In this document: piece by piece, positions 32,529-41,084 of the stretch
Numbering within the stretch: position 1 is the first letter of the stretch
Layout of the letters: each line of letters begins with the position of its first letter
Source: Amycolatopsis taiwanensis DSM 45107
GTDB lineage: Bacteria; Actinomycetota; Actinomycetes; Mycobacteriales; Pseudonocardiaceae
Reading direction: 5' to 3'
NCBI RefSeq assembly: GCF_000519205.1
Contig: NZ_JAFB01000029.1
Coordinates: forward strand, 1-64,000
DNA: 64,000 nucleotides
Position numbers and translations under genes: made by a program
The notes under the pieces: generated by a model
The model's database searches: none
What the model was told of the DNA's origin: nothing
What the model saw: the letters and a program-made list of their open reading frames with translations, nothing else

Positions 32529-34757
32529 CTAGTCTTCGACGAGCGCGGCCGAGGTAATGCGGTGCAAGGGGTAGCGCTGGTCGTCGGTGCTCATCAGGAC
32601 GCCGCCGCCGACGTGCGCGGGCGTGATCACGCGCTGGGTGGCGGTGCCGTGCGAGTCGACGTAACCGATCCACACCTCGCGCTGTTCCCGGCTCGCCCTG
32701 GCCAGCAGCGCCATGGTCGCCGCGGTGTCCGAACCACCGCCGCCACCGGGTAACCGGACCTCCGCGCCCTTGCGGCTGGTGGCCGCCCGGTCCCCGGCGC
32801 GCAGGTGCGCGAGCACCGCGGTCACCTGCTCCGGATCGACCGGTGGCTCGGTCGCCGCCCGCCGCGTGGCGCGTGCCCTGGCCGGGATGCGCCGCCCGCT
32901 CGGCCGCAGGTCGAGCACCCGTCCGTCCGGACCTTCGGCGGCGGGGGCGAAACCGGCGGCGCGCAGCCCGTCCAGGACCTCGGCCAGCGGCAGCGGGCTC
33001 ACCGCCACGGTGGGGGCGATCCGGCGCAGTTCGTATTCGGCCGCCACCGGGCCGCCCAGCACCTCGGCCAGCAGGACCTCGTCGTCACAGCGCAGGAACG
33101 ACGCGGCCGCCCCGCCCCGCAACCGGCCGTGCCGCCGGGCCACGTCGTCGATCAGGTAGCTCAGCGACTGCGGCACGCCGGTCGCCGAGCGGGTGCGGAA
33201 CAGCTCGTGCAGCTCGTCCGCGGTGCGCCCCGCGTCGAGGGCGCGGCGCACGGAATCCTCGGTGACGCGGTAGACCGTGGCGTGCCCCGCGGACTCCAGG
33301 TCCGCCACGGCCTTGACGTCCGTGGCGAGCTCCGGCTCCATCGGGCCGGGCGCGATCACCGTCAGGTCCGCCTGAACCAGGATGTGGTCGATGGGCTTCG
33401 GCATGGCGTCCACCATCGAGGCGAGTGCCCCGCCGCGGTCGTCCGCGAGCAGCGCCCTCGTCGCGGTGGTCACGGCGCCCAGTGCGGTCACCCCGAGCAC
33501 TGCCGCCTCGGCGATCGTCTGGCGCACGGTTTCGTCCCGCAGCCGGCCGCCGCGGCGCGGGGCGCGCCAGGCCAGCACCGCGACCAGGTCCTCGGTGTCG
33601 CGGATCCCCACGCCGGGCGGGAGGTCGGCGAGCGCGTCCAGCACCCGCCGCCGGGCGACCGGCGCCAGCGGGCGGCGCAGCTCTTCGGACAGCGGCGCCA
33701 TCACTCGGTCCTTGGCGTCCCGCTGCCCGGCCAGCCCGGGTAGCCGCGGCAGGTCGAGCCAGGCTTGGGCGATGGTGAGCCAGCGCTGCCCCGGCGCCGA
33801 GGCCAGCCACGAGTCGGTCAGGGTGGTGGGCACCCATTCGGGGGTGGTCGTCTGGCTGTCGGCGACCAGGCCCGCGCCGGCGGCGAGCTCGACGAGCAGC
33901 GCCGCGCGCCTGTCGTCGACTTCGAGTTCACGGGCCAGCCTGCGCAGTTCCCGGACACCGAGCCCGCCGGCCTTGAGGACCGGCGGCGGTTCCGCGGACC
34001 ACAGGGCGAGCAGGGCCTCGGTCTGGCGCAGGAACTCCATCGCCTCGCCGGCACCCGCGGTGTCCACTGTGGAGGGTTGAGGTGGGGTGGTGGGCAGTTC
34101 GGGTTCGGCCAGCGCACCGGGTGAGCAGGACCGCCCGCCCCGCAACGCGATGCCCAGCTCGCGCGGCAGTTCCACGGTCCCCTCGTCGCGCCGGACCAGC
34201 AGCCCGCGCGCCAGCAACCGCTGGATCGGGGTGGTCGCCTCCGCCAGCGTCATCGTGCTGTTCGCGTCTCGCGTCCGGCCGATGGGCGGGCCCGCCGCCA
34301 GGGTGTGCAGCACGGCACGCTCGTCCTCGCCGATCGATTCGAGATCGGCGCCGGCGAGTTCGGGCACCGAGGCGCCCAGACCGGCGGGGAACGGGCCGAG
34401 GAGGTCCCGCACCACCGGCACCACCCGGAGCGCGTCGTCGTCTCCCCAGGCGATCGCCCGGGCCCGCAGCCGGTCCAGCGCGGGTGCCGGATCGGCCCCG
34501 AGCAGCGCCGCGACCGCGTCCGCGGGCACCGCTTCGGTGTCGGCGTCGGTGAGCAGCAGCGCGTCCAACACGGCCAGCGTGAAGGTGTCGAGGTCTTCGA
34601 GCGCGCGAGCCGTCGAACCGGCGCTGCCCGCCCGGGTGGCCAGCACCATGCTGGTGGCGGGTGGTGGGGTGGCCAGGTCGCGCCGGGCCGCCAGCAACGC
34701 GGCCAGCTCGTCGTCGGACTTCGAGCGCAGCCAGTCCGCCAGGGAGGTCGCGGGCAT
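32529..34757 (-). CDS. Helicase-associated domain protein, partner of the XPB helicase
   Basis: A 742-residue protein of the actinobacterial helicase-associated family (Rv0862c type). It begins LADWLRSKSDDELAALLAAR with winged-helix repeats in the first half, has the Helicase_C_3 region at about 480-600 (HILVQADLTVIAPGPMEPEL), and ends with a WYL-like barrel (EVWIGYVDSHGTATQRVITP, DDQRYPLHRITSAALVED). In mycobacteria the gene is next to the XPB-like helicase, suggesting joint work in repair; here the helicase is at 9414. ATG 34757 is used; GTG 34760 is better spaced from GGAGG, so the start may be one codon earlier. Confidence 0.9.
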   Translation of the reverse strand: MPATSLADWLRSKSDDELAALLAARRDLATPPPATSMVLATRAGSAGSTARALEDLDTFTLAVLDALLLTDADTEAVPADAVAALLGADPAPALDRLRARAIAWGDDDALRVVPVVRDLLGPFPAGLGASVPELAGADLESIGEDERAVLHTLAAGPPIGRTRDANSTMTLAEATTPIQRLLARGLLVRRDEGTVELPRELGIALRGGRSCSPGALAEPELPTTPPQPSTVDTAGAGEAMEFLRQTEALLALWSAEPPPVLKAGGLGVRELRRLARELEVDDRRAALLVELAAGAGLVADSQTTTPEWVPTTLTDSWLASAPGQRWLTIAQAWLDLPRLPGLAGQRDAKDRVMAPLSEELRRPLAPVARRRVLDALADLPPGVGIRDTEDLVAVLAWRAPRRGGRLRDETVRQTIAEAAVLGVTALGAVTTATRALLADDRGGALASMVDAMPKPIDHILVQADLTVIAPGPMEPELATDVKAVADLESAGHATVYRVTEDSVRRALDAGRTADELHELFRTRSATGVPQSLSYLIDDVARRHGRLRGGAAASFLRCDDEVLLAEVLGGPVAAEYELRRIAPTVAVSPLPLAEVLDGLRAAGFAPAAEGPDGRVLDLRPSGRRIPARARATRRAATEPPVDPEQVTAVLAHLRAGDRAATSRKGAEVRLPGGGGGSDTAATMALLARASREQREVWIGYVDSHGTATQRVITPAHVGGGVLMSTDDQRYPLHRITSAALVED

Positions 34758-34869
34758 CACAGGTGAGAATACCTCCCTGGCCACGAGCTTCTCAGCGGGT
34801 TGAGGCAGACTTGTGCGACGTAGGCACCGGCTGGGGTGCGGGCATCCCGAGCAGGAGACGGAGGACGCT

Positions 34870-35058
34870 GTGGCAAAGGGTCACAACAACAAGAAGAAGG
34901 CGGGAGTCGACCCGACCTGGCCGGAGGCCGGGGACGGTGCGCATCCGGTGAGCGAGCTGGCCGCGGATCGGCAGGGCGCGCTTTCCCCGTTCGGGGACGT
35001 GACCTTCCCCCTCGAATCAGTGCCCTACGTGCACCCCGAGACCGAGATCAACAAGTAA
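34870..35058 (+). CDS. Small conserved protein (Rv0863 position)
   Basis: A 62-residue hydrophilic protein starting AKGHNNKKKAGVDPTWPEAG and ending VPYVHPETEINK. The basic start and acidic, Pro-rich remainder give no domain. GTG 34870 is preceded by GGAGGACGCT; the frame upstream is not protein-like. It occupies the place of Rv0863 in the mycobacterial order, between the helicase-associated gene and moaC. Function unknown. The malic enzyme gene starts 12 bp after it, so they may be cotranscribed. Confidence 0.75.
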   Translation: MAKGHNNKKKAGVDPTWPEAGDGAHPVSELAADRQGALSPFGDVTFPLESVPYVHPETEINK

Positions 35059-35070
35059 AGGGGTGACGAA

Positions 35071-36465
35071 GTGCCGGTTCCCGGCCCTGGCTATTCGATC
35101 ACCGTCCGCGTCGAGGCGCCCCCGTCGGCCAGTGCCGCGGGCGACCTGACCACCGCCGTCGGCAATGTCGGCGGCGTGCTCACCGCCTTCGACGTGGTTG
35201 AATCGCACGCCGACGCGATCGTGGTGGACATCACCGCGAACGTCTCCAACGCGGATCACGTCGAGGACATCACGAAGGCGCTCGACGCGCTTCCCGGTGT
35301 GCGGGTCCGCAAGGTCTCCGACCGTACGTTCCTGATGCACCTGGGCGGCAAGATCTCGATCGCGCCGAAGGTACAGCTGAAAAACCGTGACGACCTCTCC
35401 CGTGCCTACACCCCCGGCGTGGCCCGCGTCTGTCAGGCCATCGCCGCCAACCCGGCCGACGCCCGCCGGCTGACGATCAAACGCAACACGGTCGCCGTCG
35501 TGACCGACGGCTCGGCCGTGCTGGGGCTGGGCAACATCGGCCCGGCCGCCGCGCTGCCGGTGATGGAGGGCAAGGCGGCCCTGTTCAAGAAGTTCGCCGA
35601 CGTCGACGCCTGGCCGGTGTGCCTGGACACGCAGGACACCGAGGAGATCATCCGGATCGTCAAGGCGCTCGCGCCGGTCTACGCCGGGATCAACCTGGAG
35701 GACATCGCCGCGCCCCGCTGTTTCGAGATCGAGGCGCGGCTGCGCGAGCAACTGGACATCCCGGTCTTCCACGACGACCAGCACGGCACCGCGATCGTCG
35801 TACTGGCCGCACTGCGTAACGCACTGCGCGTGGTCGACAAGAAGATCGAGGACTGCAAGATCGTGGTGAGCGGGGCCGGCGCCGCCGGTTCGGCGATCAT
35901 CCGCCTGCTGCTGCACAAGAAGCCGGGCGACGTGATCGCCGCCGACATCGACGGGATCGTCCACAACGGACGGTCCAATCTGGATGACAACCTGCGCTGG
36001 CTGGCGGAGAACACCAACAGGGAAAACCTGTCCGGCACCCTGCACGATGCGCTGGTCGGTGCGGATGTGTTCATCGGCGTGTCGGCGCCGAACCTGTTCG
36101 GTGCCGAGCAGGTCGCGACCATGGCCAAGGACCCGGTGGTGTTCGCGCTGGCCAACCCGGATCCGGAGATCGACCCGCTGGAGGCGCAGCGGCACGCCGC
36201 CGTGGTGGCCACCGGGCGCAGCGACTACCCGAACCAGATCAACAACGTGCTCGCCTTCCCCGGGGTGTTCCGGGGCCTGCTGGACGCACAGGCGACCGAG
36301 ATCGACGACGAGATGCTCATCGCCGCCGCGAACGCGATCGCGGACGTGGTGGACGACCGGCTGAACGCGTCGTTCATCGTGCCGAGCGTGTTCGACTCGG
36401 CGGTCGCCCCGGCGGTGGCCGAGGCGATCAAGGCCGCGGTCCGCCGGTCCACCGCGCAGGCGTGA
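35071..36465 (+). CDS. NAD(P)-dependent malic enzyme with N-terminal ACT domain
   Basis: A 464-residue malic enzyme, which oxidatively decarboxylates malate to pyruvate. Residues 1-85 look like an ACT domain ([40 protein letters not shown]), a likely allosteric site. The catalytic domain has the tyrosine in [10 protein letters not shown], the lysine in [11 protein letters not shown], metal ligands in [12 protein letters not shown], and the Rossmann motif [17 protein letters not shown]. The short bacterial size fits the MaeB/SfcA-small type without phosphotransacetylase. GTG 35071 follows AAAGGGGTGACGAA. It is inserted into an otherwise mycobacterial-like gene order. Confidence 0.95.
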   Translation: MPVPGPGYSITVRVEAPPSASAAGDLTTAVGNVGGVLTAFDVVESHADAIVVDITANVSNADHVEDITKALDALPGVRVRKVSDRTFLMHLGGKISIAPKVQLKNRDDLSRAYTPGVARVCQAIAANPADARRLTIKRNTVAVVTDGSAVLGLGNIGPAAALPVMEGKAALFKKFADVDAWPVCLDTQDTEEIIRIVKALAPVYAGINLEDIAAPRCFEIEARLREQLDIPVFHDDQHGTAIVVLAALRNALRVVDKKIEDCKIVVSGAGAAGSAIIRLLLHKKPGDVIAADIDGIVHNGRSNLDDNLRWLAENTNRENLSGTLHDALVGADVFIGVSAPNLFGAEQVATMAKDPVVFALANPDPEIDPLEAQRHAAVVATGRSDYPNQINNVLAFPGVFRGLLDAQATEIDDEMLIAAANAIADVVDDRLNASFIVPSVFDSAVAPAVAEAIKAAVRRSTAQA

Positions 36466-36475
36466 GGCCTAGAGC

Positions 36476-36630
36476 GTGTGTCAAAGTCCGTGTTTCCGCC
36501 CGAGGTGACCACGGGCGCGCGCGCCGGAGGCCCCGGATTTGGGGAGGCAGGCCGCCAACCTCGGAAAGCAAGGGCCACGCGGGAGTCACGGTCTGGCTAC
36601 CCAAATCCGATCGCGCGCACTTTGAAACAC
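36476..36630. mobile_element. MITE-like element with nested inverted repeats
   Basis: GTGTGTCAAAGT (36476-36487) faces ACTTTGAAACAC (36619-36630), 11 of 12 matching as inverted repeats, and inside them CGGATTTGGG (36534-36543) faces CCCAAATCCG (36600-36609) perfectly. There is no coding frame. The 155-bp size and terminal repeats fit a miniature transposable element; a structured RNA is the alternative. No target-site duplication was identified. Confidence 0.45.
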
Positions 36631-36720
36631 CGCCTCGTCCGGGCCGCTGAGTGTGCGCCCGGCCGGAGCGGGTGAGGCATGCTGGTAAGGAGCGTCGCGT
36701 CGAGACGGTCAAGGGAGTCC

Positions 36721-36759
36721 GGGGGCTTGCCCCCGGCCGGAGTGCGGGGGCAAGCCCCC
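36721..36759. repeat. Paired G/C palindromes upstream of moaC
   Basis: GGGGGCTTGCCCCC (36721-36734) and GGGGGCAAGCCCCC (36746-36759) are each palindromic and each inverted to the other, so one 39-bp hairpin or two small ones can form. They belong to the family at 13.2 and 15.6 kb and lie 37 bp before moaC. Confidence 0.8.
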
Positions 36760-36796
36760 ACCGGACACAGTGGCGCGTGAACCGCGGAGGAACGGC

Positions 36797-37267
36797 ATGA
36801 CCGAACTGAGCCACCTCGACCATACCGGCGCTGCCCGCATGGTCGATGTTTCCGCAAAGCAGGCGACGGACCGGACGGCCGTGGCGACCGGCGTCGTGCG
36901 GACGACCGCGGAGGTGATCGGGCTGCTGTCGTCGAACGGGCTGCCCAAGGGCGACGCGCTCGCCACCGCGCGGATCGCCGGGATCATGGGTGCGAAGCGG
37001 GTGCCGGAGTTGATTCCGCTGTGCCATCAGATCGCGCTCTCCAGCGTGAAGGTTGAGTTCTCGCTGGGCGAGGCGGAAGTGGGCATCGAGGCCACCGCGC
37101 GCACCACCGATCGCACCGGGGTGGAGATGGAGGCGCTGACCGCGGTCGCCGTCGCCGGGCTCACCCTGCACGACATGATCAAGGCCGTGGACCCCGCCGC
37201 CACCTTGGACGAGGTGCGTTTGGCGCGCAAGGATGGTGGGAAGACCGGCACCTGGGTGCGACCTTGA
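36797..37267 (+). CDS. moaC: Cyclic pyranopterin monophosphate synthase (MoaC)
   Basis: A 156-residue MoaC, which turns the MoaA product into cyclic pyranopterin monophosphate in molybdenum cofactor synthesis. Characteristic sequences are HLDHTGAARMVDVSAKQATD, ARIAGIMGAKRVPELIPLCH, the QIALSSVKVEF strand, and GVEMEALTAVAVAGLTLHDM with the catalytic region; KDGGKTGTW closes it. ATG 36797 is preceded by GGAGGAACGGC. It heads the moaC - leader ORF - mogA/moaE unit. Confidence 0.96.
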   Translation: MTELSHLDHTGAARMVDVSAKQATDRTAVATGVVRTTAEVIGLLSSNGLPKGDALATARIAGIMGAKRVPELIPLCHQIALSSVKVEFSLGEAEVGIEATARTTDRTGVEMEALTAVAVAGLTLHDMIKAVDPAATLDEVRLARKDGGKTGTWVRP

Positions 37268-37270
37268 ACG

Positions 37271-37312
37271 GCCGGGGCCGACCGGGTGCGGGTGTCCCGC
37301 AAAATACTGGAG
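37271..37312 (+). repeat. 42-bp hairpin/Shine-Dalgarno repeat, copy 1
   Basis: This 42-bp stretch recurs at 37345-37386 with 38 of 42 bases equal. It holds the perfect hairpin TGCGGGTGTCCCGCA and ends in a CTGGAG site that serves the leader ORF start at 37318. Confidence 0.85.
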
Positions 37313-37317
37313 GCCCG

Positions 37318-37395
37318 ATGAGCGAGACCGGCGAAGCCCTGCTCGCCGGGGCCGACTGGGTGCGGGTGTCCCGCAAGACACAGGAGCGTTCATGA
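37318..37395 (+). CDS. 25-codon leader ORF upstream of mogA-moaE
   Basis: A short ORF, MSETGEALLAGADWVRVSRK followed by TQERS, with its own Shine-Dalgarno (GGAG, 7 nt upstream) and a stop codon overlapping the mogA-moaE start as ATGA (37392-37395). It contains the second copy of the 42-bp repeat. The overlap makes translational coupling very likely, so the leader may set or regulate synthesis of the fused enzyme. No homology is recognised and it may not act as a peptide. Confidence 0.55.
   Translation: MSETGEALLAGADWVRVSRKTQERS
37345..37386 (+). repeat. 42-bp hairpin/Shine-Dalgarno repeat, copy 2
   Basis: This second copy again has the TGCGGGTGTCCCGCA hairpin and ends in ACAGGAG, which is the ribosome-binding site for the mogA-moaE ATG at 37392. 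The duplication therefore copied a complete translation-initiation module. Confidence 0.85.
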
Positions 37396-38426
37396 AACGA
37401 ACCGCCCGCGTGGTCGTCGCCTCGAATCGTGCGGCGGCCGGCGTCTACGCCGACACGACCGGCCCGATCATCGCGGAGTGGCTGGCCGCGCGGTCGTTCG
37501 ACGTAGGCGAACCGCTGGTCGTGCCGGACGGCGAGCCGGTCGGCAAGGCGCTGCGTGACTGCCTGAACGACAACGTCGACGTCATCATCACTACCGGCGG
37601 CACGGGGATCTCGCCGACGGACCGCACTCCGGACGAGACGGCGGCGGTCCTGGATCACCAGCTGCCGGGCCTGGCCGAGGCGATCCGGACGGCCGGGTTG
37701 CCCAAGGTGCCGACGGCCGTGCTTTCCCGTGGACTGGCCGGGGTGTCCGGCCGGACCCTGGTGGTGAATCTGCCCGGGTCGCGAGGTGGGGTGCGGGACG
37801 GCCTGGGGGTGCTGGACGGGGTGCTGGCGCATGCGGTGGACCAGTTGGCTGGTGAGGACCACCCGCGCCCGCCGGCTGCCGAGCCGGCCGCGTCGGCACA
37901 CGATGCCGAATCCGCCGCCGAATCCGTGGCCGCTTCGTCGACCGTCGCCGAGTCCGCGGCTTCAGCGCTCGCCGGCGTGGGGGAAGTGCCGGCGGTGGGC
38001 CCGGCCAGGATCGCGCTGGCGCAGGTGACCGATCAGCCGCTGTCCGTCGAAGCGCACGCCGCGCTCGTCGAGGACCGGGCCGCGGGCGCGGTCGTGACCT
38101 TCGGCGGAGTGGTGCGCGACCACGATGGCGGCAAGACCGTGCAGGACCTCTTCTACGAGGGGCATCCCACGGCCTCGGAGGTACTCGCCCAGGTGGTCGC
38201 CGAGGTCACCGGCCGGCGCACCGGGGTGCGCGCCGTGGCGGTCAGCCACCGCCTGGGTGCGCTGGCGATCGGCGATGTGGCGCTCGCCTGCGCGGTGGCG
38301 GCGGATCATCGCGCCGAGGCGTTCGCCACCTGTGCCGAGCTGGTGGACGAGGTCAAGGCCCGGCTACCGGTCTGGAAGCACCAGCATTTCGCCGACGGCA
38401 CCGACGAATGGGTCAACTCGCCCTGA
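37392..38426 (+). CDS. Fused MogA-MoaE molybdenum cofactor protein
   Basis: A 344-residue fusion. Residues 1-155 are a MogA/MoaB-type molybdopterin adenylyltransferase (VIITTGGTGISPTDRTPDET; LVVNLPGSRGGVRDGLGVL). Residues about 155-215 are an Ala/Ser/Glu-rich linker. Residues 216-344 are MoaE, the large subunit of molybdopterin synthase (GAVVTFGGVVRDHDGGKTVQ, LFYEGHP, HRLGALAIGDVALACAVAAD, LPVWKHQHF with the conserved lysine). MoaE adds sulfur from MoaD to make molybdopterin, and MogA adenylates it, so the fusion joins consecutive steps. Mycobacteria keep these genes separate. The start overlaps the leader ORF stop. Confidence 0.95.
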   Translation: MKRTARVVVASNRAAAGVYADTTGPIIAEWLAARSFDVGEPLVVPDGEPVGKALRDCLNDNVDVIITTGGTGISPTDRTPDETAAVLDHQLPGLAEAIRTAGLPKVPTAVLSRGLAGVSGRTLVVNLPGSRGGVRDGLGVLDGVLAHAVDQLAGEDHPRPPAAEPAASAHDAESAAESVAASSTVAESAASALAGVGEVPAVGPARIALAQVTDQPLSVEAHAALVEDRAAGAVVTFGGVVRDHDGGKTVQDLFYEGHPTASEVLAQVVAEVTGRRTGVRAVAVSHRLGALAIGDVALACAVAADHRAEAFATCAELVDEVKARLPVWKHQHFADGTDEWVNSP

Positions 38427-38510
38427 GCGCTGTTCGTCGGGCTGCAACCGCTTTCTCGGTGGTTTGAGCCACCGCGCCCATGGTCATGCGTTTCAAGCTG
38501 CTTTTTTCCA

Positions 38511-38552
38511 ACGGTGTCCCCACCGCCCGGGGGAAAGCAGTGGGGACACCGT
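38511..38552. terminator. 13-bp perfect hairpin between mogA-moaE and rpfA
   Basis: ACGGTGTCCCCAC (38511-38523) pairs perfectly with GTGGGGACACCGT (38540-38552) around a 16-nt loop. It lies between the 3' ends of convergent genes and fits a bidirectional terminator. A six-T run sits just to its left (38502-38507). Confidence 0.75.
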
Positions 38553-38570
38553 GAGTGGCCTTTCAGCAGG

Positions 38571-39419
<849 letters not shown>

Positions 39420-39429
39420 TTATTCTGCC

Positions 39430-39445
39430 TGTGACCTACATCACA
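39430..39445. promoter_or_regulatory. CRP-type box upstream of rpfA
   Basis: TGTGACCTACATCACA is a perfect TGTGA-N6-TCACA palindrome, extended to 18 bp by flanking C and G. It lies about 200 bp before the rpfA start. In M. tuberculosis the CRP protein Rv3676 activates rpfA through such a site. The rest of 39446-39600 shows no gene. Confidence 0.8.
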
Positions 39446-39600
39446 GTAACATTACGCAACCTACTACGATTTGGGTGTTTCTGCTGGTCAGCGCGTCGTT
39501 ACCGACCCGTATCCGAGTCGAGATATTTCACGCTTCGTGAGGCGCGGGTCACGTCGGTTTCGCACCGTTGGTCCGTTGGTGCGACACCCGACTCGGTCAC

Positions 39601-39855
39601 TCAACCGCCGGCGAAAGGAGGCAGAACGTCGAGTTCCGAACCGTCCGGAAGGGGACGGGAATAGTCGCGCACAGCAATACCGTCAACGAGAAAACTGGCC
39701 GCTTCGAGAATGCGCCCAAGGGCGTCCGGGTGGCGTTCCCGCAGTAACCCCAGCACCTCGGACACCGATGCCCCGACGGGCAGCTGGAGCACCTCCTGAT
39801 CGACTCCGGAAGCAGCGCGCGCGGACGCGAAGTACCGCACCAACACCGTGGTCAA
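39601..39855 (-). CDS. moaD: Molybdopterin synthase small subunit (MoaD)
   Basis: An 84-residue ubiquitin-like sulfur carrier: TTVLVRYFASARAASGVDQE, LPVGASVSEVLGLLRERHP, SFLVDGIAVRD, and the essential diglycine end VLPPFAGG, which is adenylated and thiocarboxylated before giving sulfur to the MoaE domain. TTG 39855 is the start, preceded by AAAGGACG. It follows moaA on the same strand with a 76-bp gap. Confidence 0.93.
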   Translation of the reverse strand: MTTVLVRYFASARAASGVDQEVLQLPVGASVSEVLGLLRERHPDALGRILEAASFLVDGIAVRDYSRPLPDGSELDVLPPFAGG

Positions 39856-39931
39856 GCGGCGTCCTTTCCCTCCGTGCGCGATCGTGGCGCGCGCTCTGTC
39901 GTCGCCGAAGCCGGGAGCATCATGACGCGCG

Positions 39932-40996
39932 CTACCCTCCGATCGCGCTCATCGGCCGGATCGGCTGCGCGAACCCGGCGTCGTTGATCTCGTGGCCGGC
40001 GAGCTTGCCCCACATGGTCATCCGCCAGACCTTGGCCACTTCCTCGTCGTCGGCGCCACCGCGCAGCAGGCCGCGCAGGTCCGTCTCGTCATTGCTGAAC
40101 AGGCAGGAGCGCACCGCGCCGTCGGCGGTGAGCCGGGTCCGGTCGCAGGCCGCGCAGAACGGCCGGGTCACCGAGGCGATCACGCCCACGTCGCCGGGGC
40201 CGCCGTCCACCAGCCACCGTTCCGCGGGCGCACCGCCCCGCGCGTCCGGGCTGGGAGTGAGCGTGAACTCCGCCCGCAGCCAGGAGAGGATCTCCTCCGC
40301 CGTCACCATCTCGGCACGGTTCCAGCCGTGCTGGGCGTCCAGCGGCATCTGCTCGATGAAGCGGAGGTGGTAGCCGTGGTCGAGGCAGAACCGCAGCAGG
40401 CTCGGCGCCTCGTGCTCGTTGATGCCGCGCAGCAGGACCGCGTTCACCTTCACCGGGTCTAGCCCGGCCGTGCGGGCCGCGGCGAGCCCGTCCAGCACGT
40501 GTGACAACCGGTCGCGGCGCGCGATCCGGGCGAAGGTCTCGGGATCGACGGTGTCCAGCGAGACGTTGATCCGGTCCAGGCCCGCGGCCTTGAGCGCCGC
40601 CGCGCGCTTGGCGAGCCCGATTCCGTTGGTGGTCATGGAAAGCCGGGGGCGGGGCTGCAGCCGGGAGATCTTGCCGACCAGCTCCTCCAGGCCCCGGCGC
40701 AGCAGCGGCTCGCCGCCGGTGAGCCGGATGTCGGTGATGCCGAGGCGCTCCACCGCGATCCTGAGCAGGCGCAACAGCTCGTCGTCGGTGAGCACGTCCT
40801 CGTGGGGCAGCCACGGCAGCCCTTCGGCGGGCATGCAGTAGGTGCACCGCAGGTTGCACCGGTCGGTCAGGGAAACACGCAGGTCGGTCGCCACCCGCCC
40901 GAAGGTGTCGATCAGGGCGGGATTGTCCGGCCGTGGCGTGCTGGCCAGGTCGCGTGCGTGGTTGACGCGAGGAAGCCCGAGATTCACCACACTCAT
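39932..40996 (-). CDS. moaA: GTP 3',8-cyclase (MoaA)
   Basis: A 354-residue radical-SAM enzyme that makes 3',8-cyclo-GTP, the first step of molybdenum cofactor synthesis. The N-terminal cluster motif is CNLRCTYCMP, followed by RLTGGEPLLRRGLEEL and SMTTNGIGLAKRAAALKAAG. The second [4Fe-4S] site is CAACDRTRLTADGAVRSC, and the protein ends in the required Gly-Gly (AIGG). ATG 40996 begins MSVVNLGLPRVNHARDLAS; the region upstream in frame is not protein-like. It is divergent from a MarR gene with palindromes between. Confidence 0.96.
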   Translation of the reverse strand: MSVVNLGLPRVNHARDLASTPRPDNPALIDTFGRVATDLRVSLTDRCNLRCTYCMPAEGLPWLPHEDVLTDDELLRLLRIAVERLGITDIRLTGGEPLLRRGLEELVGKISRLQPRPRLSMTTNGIGLAKRAAALKAAGLDRINVSLDTVDPETFARIARRDRLSHVLDGLAAARTAGLDPVKVNAVLLRGINEHEAPSLLRFCLDHGYHLRFIEQMPLDAQHGWNRAEMVTAEEILSWLRAEFTLTPSPDARGGAPAERWLVDGGPGDVGVIASVTRPFCAACDRTRLTADGAVRSCLFSNDETDLRGLLRGGADDEEVAKVWRMTMWGKLAGHEINDAGFAQPIRPMSAIGG

Positions 40997-41034
40997 TGTC
41001 ACCAGCCTAGCTCGGAGGACCGGCTCCGTGCGAT

Positions 41035-41060
41035 CACTAGAATATTCTAGACAGCTAGTG
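41035..41060. promoter_or_regulatory. Probable MarR operator between moaA and the MarR gene
   Basis: CTAGAATATTCTAG (41037-41050) is a perfect 14-bp palindrome, and CACTAG (41035-41040) pairs with CTAGTG (41055-41060) over a wider span. The site is AT-rich and lies in the divergent promoter region, 25 bp before the MarR start, as expected for an autoregulated MarR gene. Confidence 0.6.
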
Positions 41061-41084
41061 TTTCTGCTCTTGGAGGGAACCGGG

